A stretch of DNA of 64,000 nt, taken from the NCBI GenBank assembly GCA_029260795.1, contig JAJDCO010000135.1, positions 1-64,000 on the forward strand, read 5' to 3'. Shown here piece after piece: positions 44,069 to 52,599 of this stretch. Under the pieces are notes generated by a model. The model did not search any database and was not told where the DNA came from. It worked only from the letters and a program-made list of their open reading frames with translations. Position numbers and translations under genes: made by a program. Within the stretch, counting starts at the first letter, position 1. The number at the start of each line of letters is the position of its first letter. This DNA comes from Planctomycetota bacterium (GTDB lineage: Bacteria > Planctomycetota > OFTM77).

Positions 44069-44153
44069 AAAGACCCGAAATCCTCTGAAGTCGACGCATC
44101 CTCGACCGAACTCGACGGCGGCTCCGAGACTCGGACGGCCCAGACGAAACTGC

Positions 44154-45185
44154 TCAATCCCCAATGAAACGGGCATAAAGAGATCGCGCTGCCGCCGCGT
44201 CGTCCGTCCCGCCGACGATCGCGCGACCATCGCGAAAGACCGTGATCTCGTGGTCGGGGGTCTTCAGCCGGAGCAGATAAGCGTTCCTCTCCACCTCGCC
44301 CACTCCCGCCAGCTTGCGGGCGAGCGCCTCCAAGTCGACGTCCCTTCGCTCCCGGTGCGAGATCTGGATGGCGTTCCGCCCGCACAGTGTCGTCAACGTG
44401 GACCGGGTCTCTGCCCGCAGGTAGTCCCGCTGGCCGTGCCCACAGGCAGGGCAGGAATCCCCTTGCCGGGCATTCGCGATCTTCAGTGGACGGAAGGTCA
44501 GATCCCACACGTCCATCTGGAGGAGATAGGGACTGAGTGACTCGATCTTCCCCGCCAGCAGCTTGATCGCTTCGCATGCCTGCACCGAGGCGATCATGTT
44601 GATGATGGGCCCCAGTACGCCTGCCGTGTCACAGGTCGGCGAATGCTCAGCGGGCGGCGGAGAGGGAAACACGCAGCGGAGGCAAGGCGTCTCGTGCGGT
44701 CGGATCGTCATCGTGAGACCGTAGGAGCCCACCGCCGCGCCGTAAATCCAGGGGATACCGAGCTCGAGCGAAGCGTCGTTGACGAGGTAGCGCAGCGCGA
44801 AGTTGTCCGATCCGTCGAGAATGACATCGACGTCGTCGACGAGGCGCAGGACGTTGGTCGCATCGACGTCCTCGACCACGGCCTCGATCTCGATCTCCGA
44901 GTTGACCTCCGAGAGTCGGCGCCGCGCGGCTTCGGCCTTGGGCAGGCGATCCTGGACGTCCCGCTCGTTGAAGAGGACCTGGCGTTGAAGATTCGAGAGA
45001 TCGACGAAGTCGCGGTCGACGATTCGAACGAAGCCGACTCCGGCTCGTACCAGCGTGTTGGCCAAGACGCTCCCGAGGGCCCCGCACCCGATCACGGCAC
45101 AGCGGCCCGTCCCGAGACGGGCTTGTCCTTCGACCCCGATTCCACCGAAAAGAGTCTGGCGGCTGTATCGCTCCGAAGGGTTCAC
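44154..45185 (-). CDS. ThiF/MoeB-type adenylyltransferase
   Basis: The GTG at 45185 (MNPSERYSRQTLF) has a GGAG site and matches the usual start of MoeB-like proteins; another GTG at 45248 would add 21 residues. The 343-residue protein has the nucleotide-binding GxGxxG (VIGCGALGSVLA), DRDFVDLSNLQRQ, the adenylylation segment DGSDNFALRYLVND and two zinc CxxC pairs (CLRC and CPAC). It should activate the C-terminal glycine of a ubiquitin-like sulfur carrier for molybdopterin or thiamine. The C-terminal 90 residues (TLTTLCGRNAIQISHRERRD) form an additional small domain instead of the rhodanese found in some MoeB proteins. No partner carrier gene is nearby. Confidence 0.85.
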   Translation of the reverse strand: MNPSERYSRQTLFGGIGVEGQARLGTGRCAVIGCGALGSVLANTLVRAGVGFVRIVDRDFVDLSNLQRQVLFNERDVQDRLPKAEAARRRLSEVNSEIEIEAVVEDVDATNVLRLVDDVDVILDGSDNFALRYLVNDASLELGIPWIYGAAVGSYGLTMTIRPHETPCLRCVFPSPPPAEHSPTCDTAGVLGPIINMIASVQACEAIKLLAGKIESLSPYLLQMDVWDLTFRPLKIANARQGDSCPACGHGQRDYLRAETRSTLTTLCGRNAIQISHRERRDVDLEALARKLAGVGEVERNAYLLRLKTPDHEITVFRDGRAIVGGTDDAAAARSLYARFIGD

Positions 45186-45309
45186 CGCACCGTTCTCCGA
45201 TCTGTGGACCGCCGCCCCAAGGCAGCGTAGCTCCCTGGCTTGCAACACCCGGGGTTTCCGATTATAGGTCGTCGATAGCGAACACGAACAACAGCCTTCA
45301 ATTCAATCC

Positions 45310-45756
45310 ATGCGCAGCAACTTCAAAAGCATCGAACGCACCCGCGTCATCGAAGCGCCCCCCGGGCGTCTGTGGAATCGTCTTCAGGACCTCCGTCGCT
45401 GGGGCGAGTGGGATCCCCAGGTCCGAGCGGGCTGGGCTCTCTCCAAGGGACCCTGGCAGCCCGGTTGGCGAGGAAAGCTCGTCACCCGTTGGCGGATCGC
45501 GGGCACGGTGACCATCGAAAAGGTCGAGATCGGTCGCCATCTCATCTGGCACGCCGAGTTCCCAGGTGGCATCGAGTCTCGCCTCGAGCATCAGCTCGAG
45601 ATTGAAGGGGCCGCCACGCGCCTGACTTTCCGAGCCGAGTTTTCGGGGATCCTGGCCGCGATCTTTCGTCCGCTGATCGTCCGGCGGATCGGGCGCGTCT
45701 TCGAGCGCGCCCTCGAAAACCTGGCCCGCCTCGAGCGACCGCGCCCGACGTTCTAG
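45310..45756 (+). CDS. SRPBCC superfamily protein (polyketide cyclase/dehydrase-like)
   Basis: The 148-residue protein has the helix-grip layout of this superfamily: an N-terminal strand (RTRVIEAPPGRLWNRLQDLRRWGEWDP), the middle beta-sheet (WRGKLVTRWRIAGTVTIEKVE, FPGGIESRLEHQLEIEG) and the long C-terminal helix (RPLIVRRIGRVFERALENLARL). Such proteins bind hydrophobic ligands; no catalytic residue can be named. It is divergent from the ThiF-type gene and stands 246 bases upstream of the btuFCD-like operon. Confidence 0.8.
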   Translation: MRSNFKSIERTRVIEAPPGRLWNRLQDLRRWGEWDPQVRAGWALSKGPWQPGWRGKLVTRWRIAGTVTIEKVEIGRHLIWHAEFPGGIESRLEHQLEIEGAATRLTFRAEFSGILAAIFRPLIVRRIGRVFERALENLARLERPRPTF

Positions 45757-45911
45757 GCAGGGCCCGCCCCGATCGCGACCCACCAACGATCGAGCCGCGA
45801 GGAAGAGCGAGCGGCGGGTGAGTGGATCCGGCCCTCTTCGTGGGCGATCTGCATGACCCTCGATCCAAACAGGCCGTTGGTGACCCAGCCGGGTGCTCTT
45901 GCTGGCGTTCA

Positions 45912-45940
45912 TTGACAGCACTGCGTCGGCACGTCCTAAT
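45912..45940 (+). promoter_or_regulatory. Promoter of the btuFCD-like operon
   Basis: TTGACA (45912-45917), identical to the -35 consensus, and CCTAAT (45935-45940) are exactly 17 bases apart and lie 62 bases before the btuF-like start. No cobalamin riboswitch sequence is found between the promoter and the gene. Confidence 0.5.
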
Positions 45941-46002
45941 CCGGGTTTCGTCTCGGCAGGCAGCTAGCCGGGAGGTATCCGAGCGGCAGGAGGCGACAGC
46001 TG

Positions 46003-46938
46003 GTGGGCGAGCGATGGCTGGCGAGATCGAGAAGCTCCCGGGTCCTCCTGGCGCTGTCCGCCTGTCTCCTCCTAGCGGTCGTGTCCTGTCAGGAATCCGA
46101 TCCGATCGCCCCGGGAGTGCTCCCGCCGATTCCGCCCCTGAGTGCAGCGCCTCAGCGCATCGTCTCCCTGGCACCCAGCGTCACCGAGACCCTGTTCGCT
46201 TTGGGCCTCGGCGATCGGGTGGTCGGCGTGACGTCGTACTGCGATCACCCGCCCGAGGCGAAGGCGCTGCCCCAGGTGGGCGACTTCGTGCAGCACGACA
46301 TCGAGCGCATCCTCGCCCTGAAGCCGGATCTCGTCATCTTGGGAATGGGTCCAGGGGATGTGCTCGAGACGTATCGTCGACTTCAGGACGTGAGCCTGGC
46401 GTCGCTGGTGGTGCGATTCGACTCGCTCCGTGACGTCTTCGAGGCGATCGATCGCATAGGTCGCGTGACCCAACGCGAGTCGGAGGCCAACGCGTTGGCC
46501 GAGTCCTTGAATCGCCAGATCGCTCGCGTGGAGTCGCTCGTCGCGGGTCGCCCGCGGCCTCGCGTGTTGTATGTCTATGAGAACATCGACTTCTCCTTGG
46601 TCGTGGCGGGCCCCGATCACTACACCAGCGAGCTGATCGAGCGGGCGGGTGGCGACAACGTGGCGGCCGACGCAGCAGTGCGATACCCGAGACAGTCGAT
46701 CGAGTGGGTTCTCGATCGCGACCCCGAGGTGATCATCAGCACGACCTTGCACCAAGACGCCCCGAGAGATCCGACGGCGGCCACCCGCGAGCTGTGGGGG
46801 ACGTGGTCTGGTCTCACCGCCGTTCGAACGGGTCGCGTGCACGCCCAAGAGCTCGTGCGTCCCGGTCCACGTTTGGGCGAGGGCTTGCGAGCGATGGCGG
46901 CCCTGCTCCATCCCGAGATCGCGGAGTCGTTGCGTTGA
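46003..46938 (+). CDS. btuF: Substrate-binding lipoprotein of a corrinoid/metal ABC transporter (BtuF-like)
   Basis: The start is a GTG at 46003, 10 bases after a perfect AGGAGG. The 311-residue protein has a lipobox (LLLAVVSC). The mature part is the two-lobed helical-backbone type (class III) with RIVSLAPSVTETLFALGLGDRVVGVTSYCDHPPEAKALPQVG, the usual BtuF/FhuD-like opening, and a helical linker. It should deliver cobalamin or a related corrinoid, or possibly a siderophore or heme, to the permease. It is the first gene of a three-gene operon. Confidence 0.85.
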   Translation: MGERWLARSRSSRVLLALSACLLLAVVSCQESDPIAPGVLPPIPPLSAAPQRIVSLAPSVTETLFALGLGDRVVGVTSYCDHPPEAKALPQVGDFVQHDIERILALKPDLVILGMGPGDVLETYRRLQDVSLASLVVRFDSLRDVFEAIDRIGRVTQRESEANALAESLNRQIARVESLVAGRPRPRVLYVYENIDFSLVVAGPDHYTSELIERAGGDNVAADAAVRYPRQSIEWVLDRDPEVIISTTLHQDAPRDPTAATRELWGTWSGLTAVRTGRVHAQELVRPGPRLGEGLRAMAALLHPEIAESLR

Positions 46939-47960
46939 AGACTCTCCGCCCGCCTCTGGCCTGGACGGTCTGCGTGAGTGCGTTGCTGATCAGCTTCGTG
47001 ATCAGCTTCGTCTTCGGGTCGACCGACACGGGTTGGCGAGAGCTCTGGTCACTGGTGACCGGGCGTGCCGAGCCGGTAACCCAGGAGATCTTCCTGCACG
47101 TTCGACTGCCGCGCGTGCTGCTGGCGGCCATCGTGGGCGCTGGCTTGTCGGTGGCGGGTGTCGCCTTTCAGGCGCTGCTGCGGAACCCACTGGCCGAGCC
47201 GTTTCTGGTGGGCGTTTCGGGCGGAGGCGTGCTCGGCGCCACGATCGCACTCTCCTTGGGCCTCGAGACGACGCTGCTCGGCTTGGCCGCGCGGCCGGTA
47301 TTCGCCTTTCTCGGCGCACTCGGATCGGTGGCCATGATCCTCTGGTTCGCGCGCGTCCAGGGCCGCCTTCAGAACACGACGATCCTGTTGACGGGTGTCG
47401 TGCTCAACGCGATCTACTCGGCGGCCATTCTCTTCCTGACGAGCTTCCTGCCGCCGGCGCGCTTCCAAGCCATCCTGTCCTGGATGCGCGGCACGCTGGT
47501 GCCACGCGACGCCGGGAGCACGCTGCCGCTCGTGGCGGGACTGGTCATCGCCGGCACGCTGATTCTCTATCAGCAGGCTCGCAGCCTCGACGTGGTGACG
47601 TTTGGCGAAGACTCGGCGCGCGGATTGGGTGTCGATACCAAGCGCCTGCGGATATTGGTTCTCTTCGTCGCGAGCATGATCACGGGCTCGGTCGTCGCTC
47701 TTTCGGGGCTCATCGGCTTCGTCGGGCTGCTCGTGCCGCACGTGGTGCGGGGCCTGTGTGGACCTCGACATCGACTGCTGTTGCCGTTGACCTTCGTGAG
47801 TGGGGCGGCGTTCTTGATGCTGGCCGACACTCTGGTGCGCGTGCTGTCGCGCCCATTGACGAGCGAGTTTCCCGTGAGCGTCGTGACGGCGCTGGTGGGC
47901 GGGCCCTTCTTCTTGTTCCTGCTGCGCCGCGAGCGCCGGCGGATCTTTTGGGGCGGATGA
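46935..47960 (+). CDS. btuC: ABC transporter permease, BtuC/FecCD type
   Basis: The start is a TTG at 46935 overlapping the TGA of btuF (TTGA); no ATG or GTG is in frame closer to the conserved start. The 341-residue protein has ten hydrophobic helices and the family signatures RLPRVLLAAIVGAGLSVAGVAFQALLRNPLAEP and GVDTKRLRILVLFVAS. The conserved cytoplasmic helix pattern GLIGFVGLLVPHVVR contacts the ATPase. The unusual start codon probably lowers translation relative to coupling with btuF. Confidence 0.88.
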   Translation: MKTLRPPLAWTVCVSALLISFVISFVFGSTDTGWRELWSLVTGRAEPVTQEIFLHVRLPRVLLAAIVGAGLSVAGVAFQALLRNPLAEPFLVGVSGGGVLGATIALSLGLETTLLGLAARPVFAFLGALGSVAMILWFARVQGRLQNTTILLTGVVLNAIYSAAILFLTSFLPPARFQAILSWMRGTLVPRDAGSTLPLVAGLVIAGTLILYQQARSLDVVTFGEDSARGLGVDTKRLRILVLFVASMITGSVVALSGLIGFVGLLVPHVVRGLCGPRHRLLLPLTFVSGAAFLMLADTLVRVLSRPLTSEFPVSVVTALVGGPFFLFLLRRERRRIFWGG

Positions 47961-48730
47961 TGGAGACGACGCTCGAGCTGAGGCACGTCTCGTTTCGCTA
48001 CGGCGACCGCGCCGTCTTGGACGACGTCGACCTGGAGATCGCGTCGGGCGAGATGGTCGGTCTGCTCGGTCCCAACGGCTCGGGCAAGACGACGCTCCTG
48101 AAGATCGCCGACGGCTTGCTTCGACCCGGTCAGGGTGAGGTGCACCTCGGCGACAGCCGCCTGCGCGACATCGGGCGGCGCGAGATCGCTCGCCGCATCG
48201 GCTGGGTGCCGCAAGACCTCGAAGGCCTCTTCGCCTACTCGGTGCTCGAGATCGTCTCGATGGGTCGCTTCGCCCACCTCGGACCGTGGGAGAGCGAGAC
48301 GGATCACGATCGCCGTATCGTCGAAGAGTCGCTCATCGCGACCGACGCGCAGGCTTTTCGGGACCGCTACCTCAACGAGCTCTCGGGCGGCGAGCGTCAA
48401 CGCGTGTTCCTCGCGCGCGCGTTGGCGCAGGAGCCCGAGATCCTGCTGCTCGATGAGCCGACCTCGTTCCTCGACCTGAAGCACCGCCTCGAGATCTACG
48501 CGCTGCTATCGAAGCTGGCTCGCGAGCGAAGGCTCTCCGTCGTCGCCGCCAGCCACGACCTCCAGCTCATCGCGCAGTTCTGCGATCGCCTCGTGCTGCT
48601 GCGACAAGGCCGAGTCGCCGCTGTCGGTGCACCGCGAGAGGTGCTGACGCCCGAGATTCTGGGCGAGATCTTCGAGACCCGCGTCGAGGTCGAGTGGCGC
48701 GACGATCAGCCGCTGCTCGTTTGGAAGTGA
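47957..48730 (+). CDS. btuD: ABC transporter ATP-binding protein, BtuD type
   Basis: The 257-residue ATPase starts at the ATG overlapping the btuC stop (ATGA). It has Walker A (GPNGSGKTT), the Q-loop (WVPQDLEG), signature LSGGERQR, Walker B (LLLDEPTSFLD) and the switch histidine (ASHDLQL). It powers corrinoid or metal-chelate uptake with the preceding two proteins. No TonB-dependent receptor gene is present in the window. Confidence 0.92.
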   Translation: MMETTLELRHVSFRYGDRAVLDDVDLEIASGEMVGLLGPNGSGKTTLLKIADGLLRPGQGEVHLGDSRLRDIGRREIARRIGWVPQDLEGLFAYSVLEIVSMGRFAHLGPWESETDHDRRIVEESLIATDAQAFRDRYLNELSGGERQRVFLARALAQEPEILLLDEPTSFLDLKHRLEIYALLSKLARERRLSVVAASHDLQLIAQFCDRLVLLRQGRVAAVGAPREVLTPEILGEIFETRVEVEWRDDQPLLVWK

Positions 48731-48781
48731 TCGCGGGCGCGGATGCGGACGAGGGAGCGGACTTCGAGCGATACCGCTCTC

Positions 48782-48834
48782 AGGCGCGACGAACGACGCA
48801 GCGCGACCAGCGCTCGTTGGCACTCGTCGCGCCT
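48782..48834. terminator. Compound hairpin between convergent btuD and HEAT genes
   Basis: An 11-base inverted repeat (AGGCGCGACGA / TCGTCGCGCCT) encloses a nested stem (AACG...CGTT and GCGC...GCGC). It sits between two convergent genes and has no U tract. It is probably a bidirectional transcription or processing signal. Confidence 0.45.
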
Positions 48835-48871
48835 CGTCCTGCGTGACGATTCCTGGTCGCGGCTCTGTCTG

Positions 48872-51748
48872 CTAACGCTCGTTGATGCGCTGGATCGCCT
48901 CTTGGGCGGCTTGCTTGATCTCGGGGCGGCTCGACTTCAGCCACTCGACGAGCACGGGCAGAGTCTCCGGGACACCGAGCGAGCCGAGTGAGCGAATGGC
49001 CGTCACGCGGACCTCGATCGGGTTCGACTCATCCCGCGCCTGGGCGATCAACGCGGCCGCAGCCGACTGCGAGTCGAGGCTCGTTCCGTCCTGGATGGTT
49101 TTCCAGAAGCGCACCGTCTCACGATAGCTGCGCAGCTCGACGAGGGATTCTTTGGCCAGAGTGCGGAGGCTATCGTTCGAGTCCTGCATCGCCTGGATCA
49201 AGTAACCCACGGCATCCGGGTCATCGTGCTTCCACAGATAATCCCGGAGGAATTGGATGGCAGTATCGCGGACGCCGGTGGTCGGATTCTGGAGTAGCGT
49301 CGGCACACGCGCCAGGAACTGCTCGTCCGAGAGCTCGTGCCGCAGAGTCATCGCCACCGCAACCCGAACGGTGCCGCTCTGGGCTTCGGCGATGAGCCGA
49401 TCCAGCTCCTCGCGGCCGGCATCCGAGTCGCTGAGAAGCCGGCTCACGCTACCGGCCGCTCCGCGTACGGCGCCGTCGTCTTCGCCGATTCCAACCGTCA
49501 TGAGCTTCGCCCTCGCATGCAAGCCGAGCTGAAACCATCGAGACGCGTCGAGATTTCGGTAGACATAGTAAAGACTGTCGGAGACGAGCTTGATGTCGTC
49601 CCGAGTCAAGGCCGAGCGAAGGACGCTCTCTCGCTCGGCGGGCTCCAGGCGTGAGTCGTGGTAGATCAGGGGCAGGATCCTTCGAGCGAGGTCTCCCTCA
49701 GTGGGACACGAATCGATGCGGTCGACCAGACCGCGCACGAATCCGATCGGAAGCTGACTCAGCGATGCCGGGTCGTCCTCCGCGTTCTGATCATGAACGA
49801 TCTGGAAGGCCTCGAGCGCGTGCTGCCAGGCGACCGGGGCGCTCTCGACACAGCTCGAGACGATGCGACGCACTTGCTCATCGGTGTAGGTGTAAAACGG
49901 CTGCCCATCGCGAGCGAGCGCGAACCACATCAAGCCGAAGAATGGCTCACCGCGATCGGTCGTCGGTAACCGGTGTGCTTCCGCTCCGAGCAAGGCCATC
50001 CCCCAGAACGGAAACGTCCACTTGGCGCCGAGGCCCAACTCGTAGGCTCGCGCGAAGAGAGGAATCGCCTCAGGGGCACTTTCGCGGAGAACGAAAGCGT
50101 AGGCCAGGTTGCGTGCCTCGGCGCTTTCCTTGAAGGGGAGCTGCAAGAGCTCTCGAAACGCAGCCGCGTGAGTTGAGAAACCGTTCTTTGCCAACGCCTG
50201 GGACACGGTAAGACACCAAAAGGGCGCCCCTTTGGCGAGCGCGAGGAGTGCCTCGCTGGCTTCTGCTTGCGGGCATCGGGCGAGCGCATTGATGGCGAAA
50301 GGCAGACCGAAGTTGGAGCGTTGACCCTCCGGCCAGCTCGCATTCGTCGCGAGCCACGCGATGAATTCGTCGACCTCGTCGTCCTGAGGGCGCCACCCAG
50401 CTTGCTCGAGTGGGTTGAGCAGGTTCGACCAATCGTCGATCTGCGGCAGGAGCTCACGAAGCGACGCGACGTCGACGGATTCGGGGTGCTCCGCGTACCA
50501 AATCCCCGTCCATGGGCCGTAGCCCAGGCTCACGAGATCCCCAATCCCATCGAGGGCCTCGTCTCCCCAAAACTGGACGCTTCGAGCCAGATAGCCCTCG
50601 AGAGCGCGTCGAGACTCCTCCGCCGCCGGAAAGTCCGCGTCGGCCAATCGGCGCGCGCACTCGATGACCTTGGCAGGAGCCGGCGCGACCTTGGAGCTCG
50701 CCGGTCCCATGCCATCTCGCCAGCGATGGCCTGAATCCAAGCCTGGCGCGTTGGGCCAAGTCAGCAGCTCCAGATAAAGCTCACATCCCGCACGCGTCGC
50801 CATCCAATTCGAGCCGATGATCTTGGCAACCAGGAGGTCTTCCGTTCGGGTGAGTGGACGCGCGGTGAGCCGCAACAGCGCGGATCGCAGCGCGTGCGTC
50901 TCGTCGCGCCAGGCCTGCATGGTACGCAGCTCATGTATCCACTGCAGGACACGCGCCGTCACGCCGCGCCGCTCCGGATCGACTTGGTCGAGGAGGAAGC
51001 CCGTCTCGAGAAGGCCGCGCGGATGAAACAGCATCTCGAGCGCGCGCACGGCGGTTTGCTCGTCAGGGTCGACGGCCAGTCGGCGCAGCACCGGCACGAC
51101 GCTGTCATCGATGTCGTCGACGTACACGCTCAAGGCGATGCGCTTCTCGACGGCGTCGTCGGACCGGGCGATTCGCTCGAGGGTGGCGACGGCATCCGGG
51201 CCGCCGAGGATCAACAGCAGACCGGTGGCGCGCGCCCGGAAGAAGAGGTTCTCCTCTTCGCTTTCGAGCGCACGGATCACGAACGGCACCGTGTCGCGAC
51301 CGAGGAGCCGAAACGTCTCGACGACGTTCTGCGGCAACGTGATCTTGCTGGCGCCTCCGCGATTGCGCAGCGAGTTCAACAGCGCATCGACCTGCTTCTT
51401 CAGGCGCTCTTGACTGCCGATTGGCGCGCCGGCCAGGAGCTCGCGGGCTCGCCGGCTGGCGGGCCCGCCCAGCTCGACCGCCCGCCGCAGCAACGCCCTT
51501 GCCGCACCCTCGCGTCCCGTCTCCAGCCAGATCGTGGCCAACTGGACGGAGACCTCCGAAGCGCGCGCGCCGGCCGGCTCCAAGAACAAAGCCCGCTCGT
51601 ACAGCTCGGCGGCGCCTGCCAAGTCTCCCTGGGCCTGCTCCAGGATGCGCGCCCGCTCGACCAATTCGGCCACCGAGTCCTCTTGCGCCCACGCCGATCC
51701 ACCGATGTGGGCCGTGACGATCAGTATCCACAGTGCGTGACGGATCAT
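48872..51748 (-). CDS. Exported HEAT/TPR-repeat protein
   Basis: The ATG at 51748 follows GGGAG at the normal distance. The 958-residue protein has a signal peptide (to AWAQEDS), a TPR-like N terminus (RARILEQAQGDLAGAAELYERALFLEPAG) and many HEAT-like helical pairs (GPDAVATLERIARSDDAVEKRIALSVYVD, GVPETLPVLVEWLKSSRPEIKQAAQEAI). It is probably a periplasmic scaffold that binds other proteins. No enzyme motif is seen. It is the only gene between the btuFCD-like operon and the two-component genes. Confidence 0.8.
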   Translation of the reverse strand: MIRHALWILIVTAHIGGSAWAQEDSVAELVERARILEQAQGDLAGAAELYERALFLEPAGARASEVSVQLATIWLETGREGAARALLRRAVELGGPASRRARELLAGAPIGSQERLKKQVDALLNSLRNRGGASKITLPQNVVETFRLLGRDTVPFVIRALESEEENLFFRARATGLLLILGGPDAVATLERIARSDDAVEKRIALSVYVDDIDDSVVPVLRRLAVDPDEQTAVRALEMLFHPRGLLETGFLLDQVDPERRGVTARVLQWIHELRTMQAWRDETHALRSALLRLTARPLTRTEDLLVAKIIGSNWMATRAGCELYLELLTWPNAPGLDSGHRWRDGMGPASSKVAPAPAKVIECARRLADADFPAAEESRRALEGYLARSVQFWGDEALDGIGDLVSLGYGPWTGIWYAEHPESVDVASLRELLPQIDDWSNLLNPLEQAGWRPQDDEVDEFIAWLATNASWPEGQRSNFGLPFAINALARCPQAEASEALLALAKGAPFWCLTVSQALAKNGFSTHAAAFRELLQLPFKESAEARNLAYAFVLRESAPEAIPLFARAYELGLGAKWTFPFWGMALLGAEAHRLPTTDRGEPFFGLMWFALARDGQPFYTYTDEQVRRIVSSCVESAPVAWQHALEAFQIVHDQNAEDDPASLSQLPIGFVRGLVDRIDSCPTEGDLARRILPLIYHDSRLEPAERESVLRSALTRDDIKLVSDSLYYVYRNLDASRWFQLGLHARAKLMTVGIGEDDGAVRGAAGSVSRLLSDSDAGREELDRLIAEAQSGTVRVAVAMTLRHELSDEQFLARVPTLLQNPTTGVRDTAIQFLRDYLWKHDDPDAVGYLIQAMQDSNDSLRTLAKESLVELRSYRETVRFWKTIQDGTSLDSQSAAAALIAQARDESNPIEVRVTAIRSLGSLGVPETLPVLVEWLKSSRPEIKQAAQEAIQRINER

Positions 51749-51876
51749 GTCTCGTTCTCCCGATCTCGTGCCGCTCGGGTCCGACGCAGCCCTTTGCCGA
51801 GTCCGACCCACGCCCATTGAACGAAGGCCTCGGTCACGCCGCGTCCGATGTCGGTCAAATCGGTGTCAAGGAAGTG

Positions 51877-52599
51877 TCAAGTGTCGGCCTCCGGTCCAGA
51901 AGCCTCTCGAACGAAGCGGTAGCCAACGCCGTGGACCGTCAAGAGGTGCCGCGGATGTCGAGGGTCGTCTTCGATCTTCTGCCGAAGGTTGAGCATGTGA
52001 GTGTCGATGGTGCGATGGCCGACGTCGCCGTCGTTCGGCCACACCAGGTCGAGGAAGTCACCGCGGCTGACGGCCTTGCCTTCTCGCGCGATCAGGAGCC
52101 GCAGCATCGCGACCTCCTTGGGCGAGAGGCGATGGACGTCGGGGCCGCGGACCACCTCGTAGGCGGCCAGGTCGATCGAGGCCGCCCCGACGACGAGCCG
52201 ATCGGGCACCTCGCGGTCCTCGGTCGCACTCCGACCCGCCACCCGGCGCAGAAGCGCGCGCACGCGCGCCGTCAGCTCACGCAGGCTGAAGGGCTTCGTC
52301 ACGTAGTCGTCGGCACCGAGATCGAGGCCCAGCACGCGGTCGCTCTCGTCACCGCGCGCGGTCAAGATCAGCACCGGCAGCTGCAGTCCGTTCGCTCTCA
52401 GATCCCGCAGGATCTCCAGGCCGCCACGGCCCGGCAGCATCAGGTCCAGCACCACGGCGTCAAAGTGCCGCTCGAAGACGACCCGCGCCGCCTCCGTGCC
52501 ATTCGCCGCCGTCACCACCTCGTGGCCTTCGGACACGAAGGCGTCGTGCAGCCCTCGGCGCAGCGCGGCGTCATCCTCGACGATCAAGAGACGGCTCAT
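51877..52599 (-). CDS. OmpR/PhoB family response regulator
   Basis: From the ATG at 52599, which overlaps the stop of the sensor kinase (ATGA), the protein has 240 residues. The receiver has the acidic pair Asp9/Asp10, phosphoacceptor Asp52 (VVLDLMLPG) and Lys in DDYVTKPFS. A winged-helix DNA-binding domain follows (LSPKEVAMLRLLIAREGKAVSRGDFLDLVWP, RTIDTHMLNLRQKIEDDP, GVGYRF). Regulator and kinase are co-translated and form a normal two-component pair; the target genes are unknown. Confidence 0.93.
   Translation of the reverse strand: MSRLLIVEDDAALRRGLHDAFVSEGHEVVTAANGTEAARVVFERHFDAVVLDLMLPGRGGLEILRDLRANGLQLPVLILTARGDESDRVLGLDLGADDYVTKPFSLRELTARVRALLRRVAGRSATEDREVPDRLVVGAASIDLAAYEVVRGPDVHRLSPKEVAMLRLLIAREGKAVSRGDFLDLVWPNDGDVGHRTIDTHMLNLRQKIEDDPRHPRHLLTVHGVGYRFVREASGPEADT

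Noticed and set aside
45757-46002. Cobalamin riboswitch upstream of btuF
   Set aside because: None of the conserved core sequences of the cobalamin riboswitch could be found by eye on either strand.
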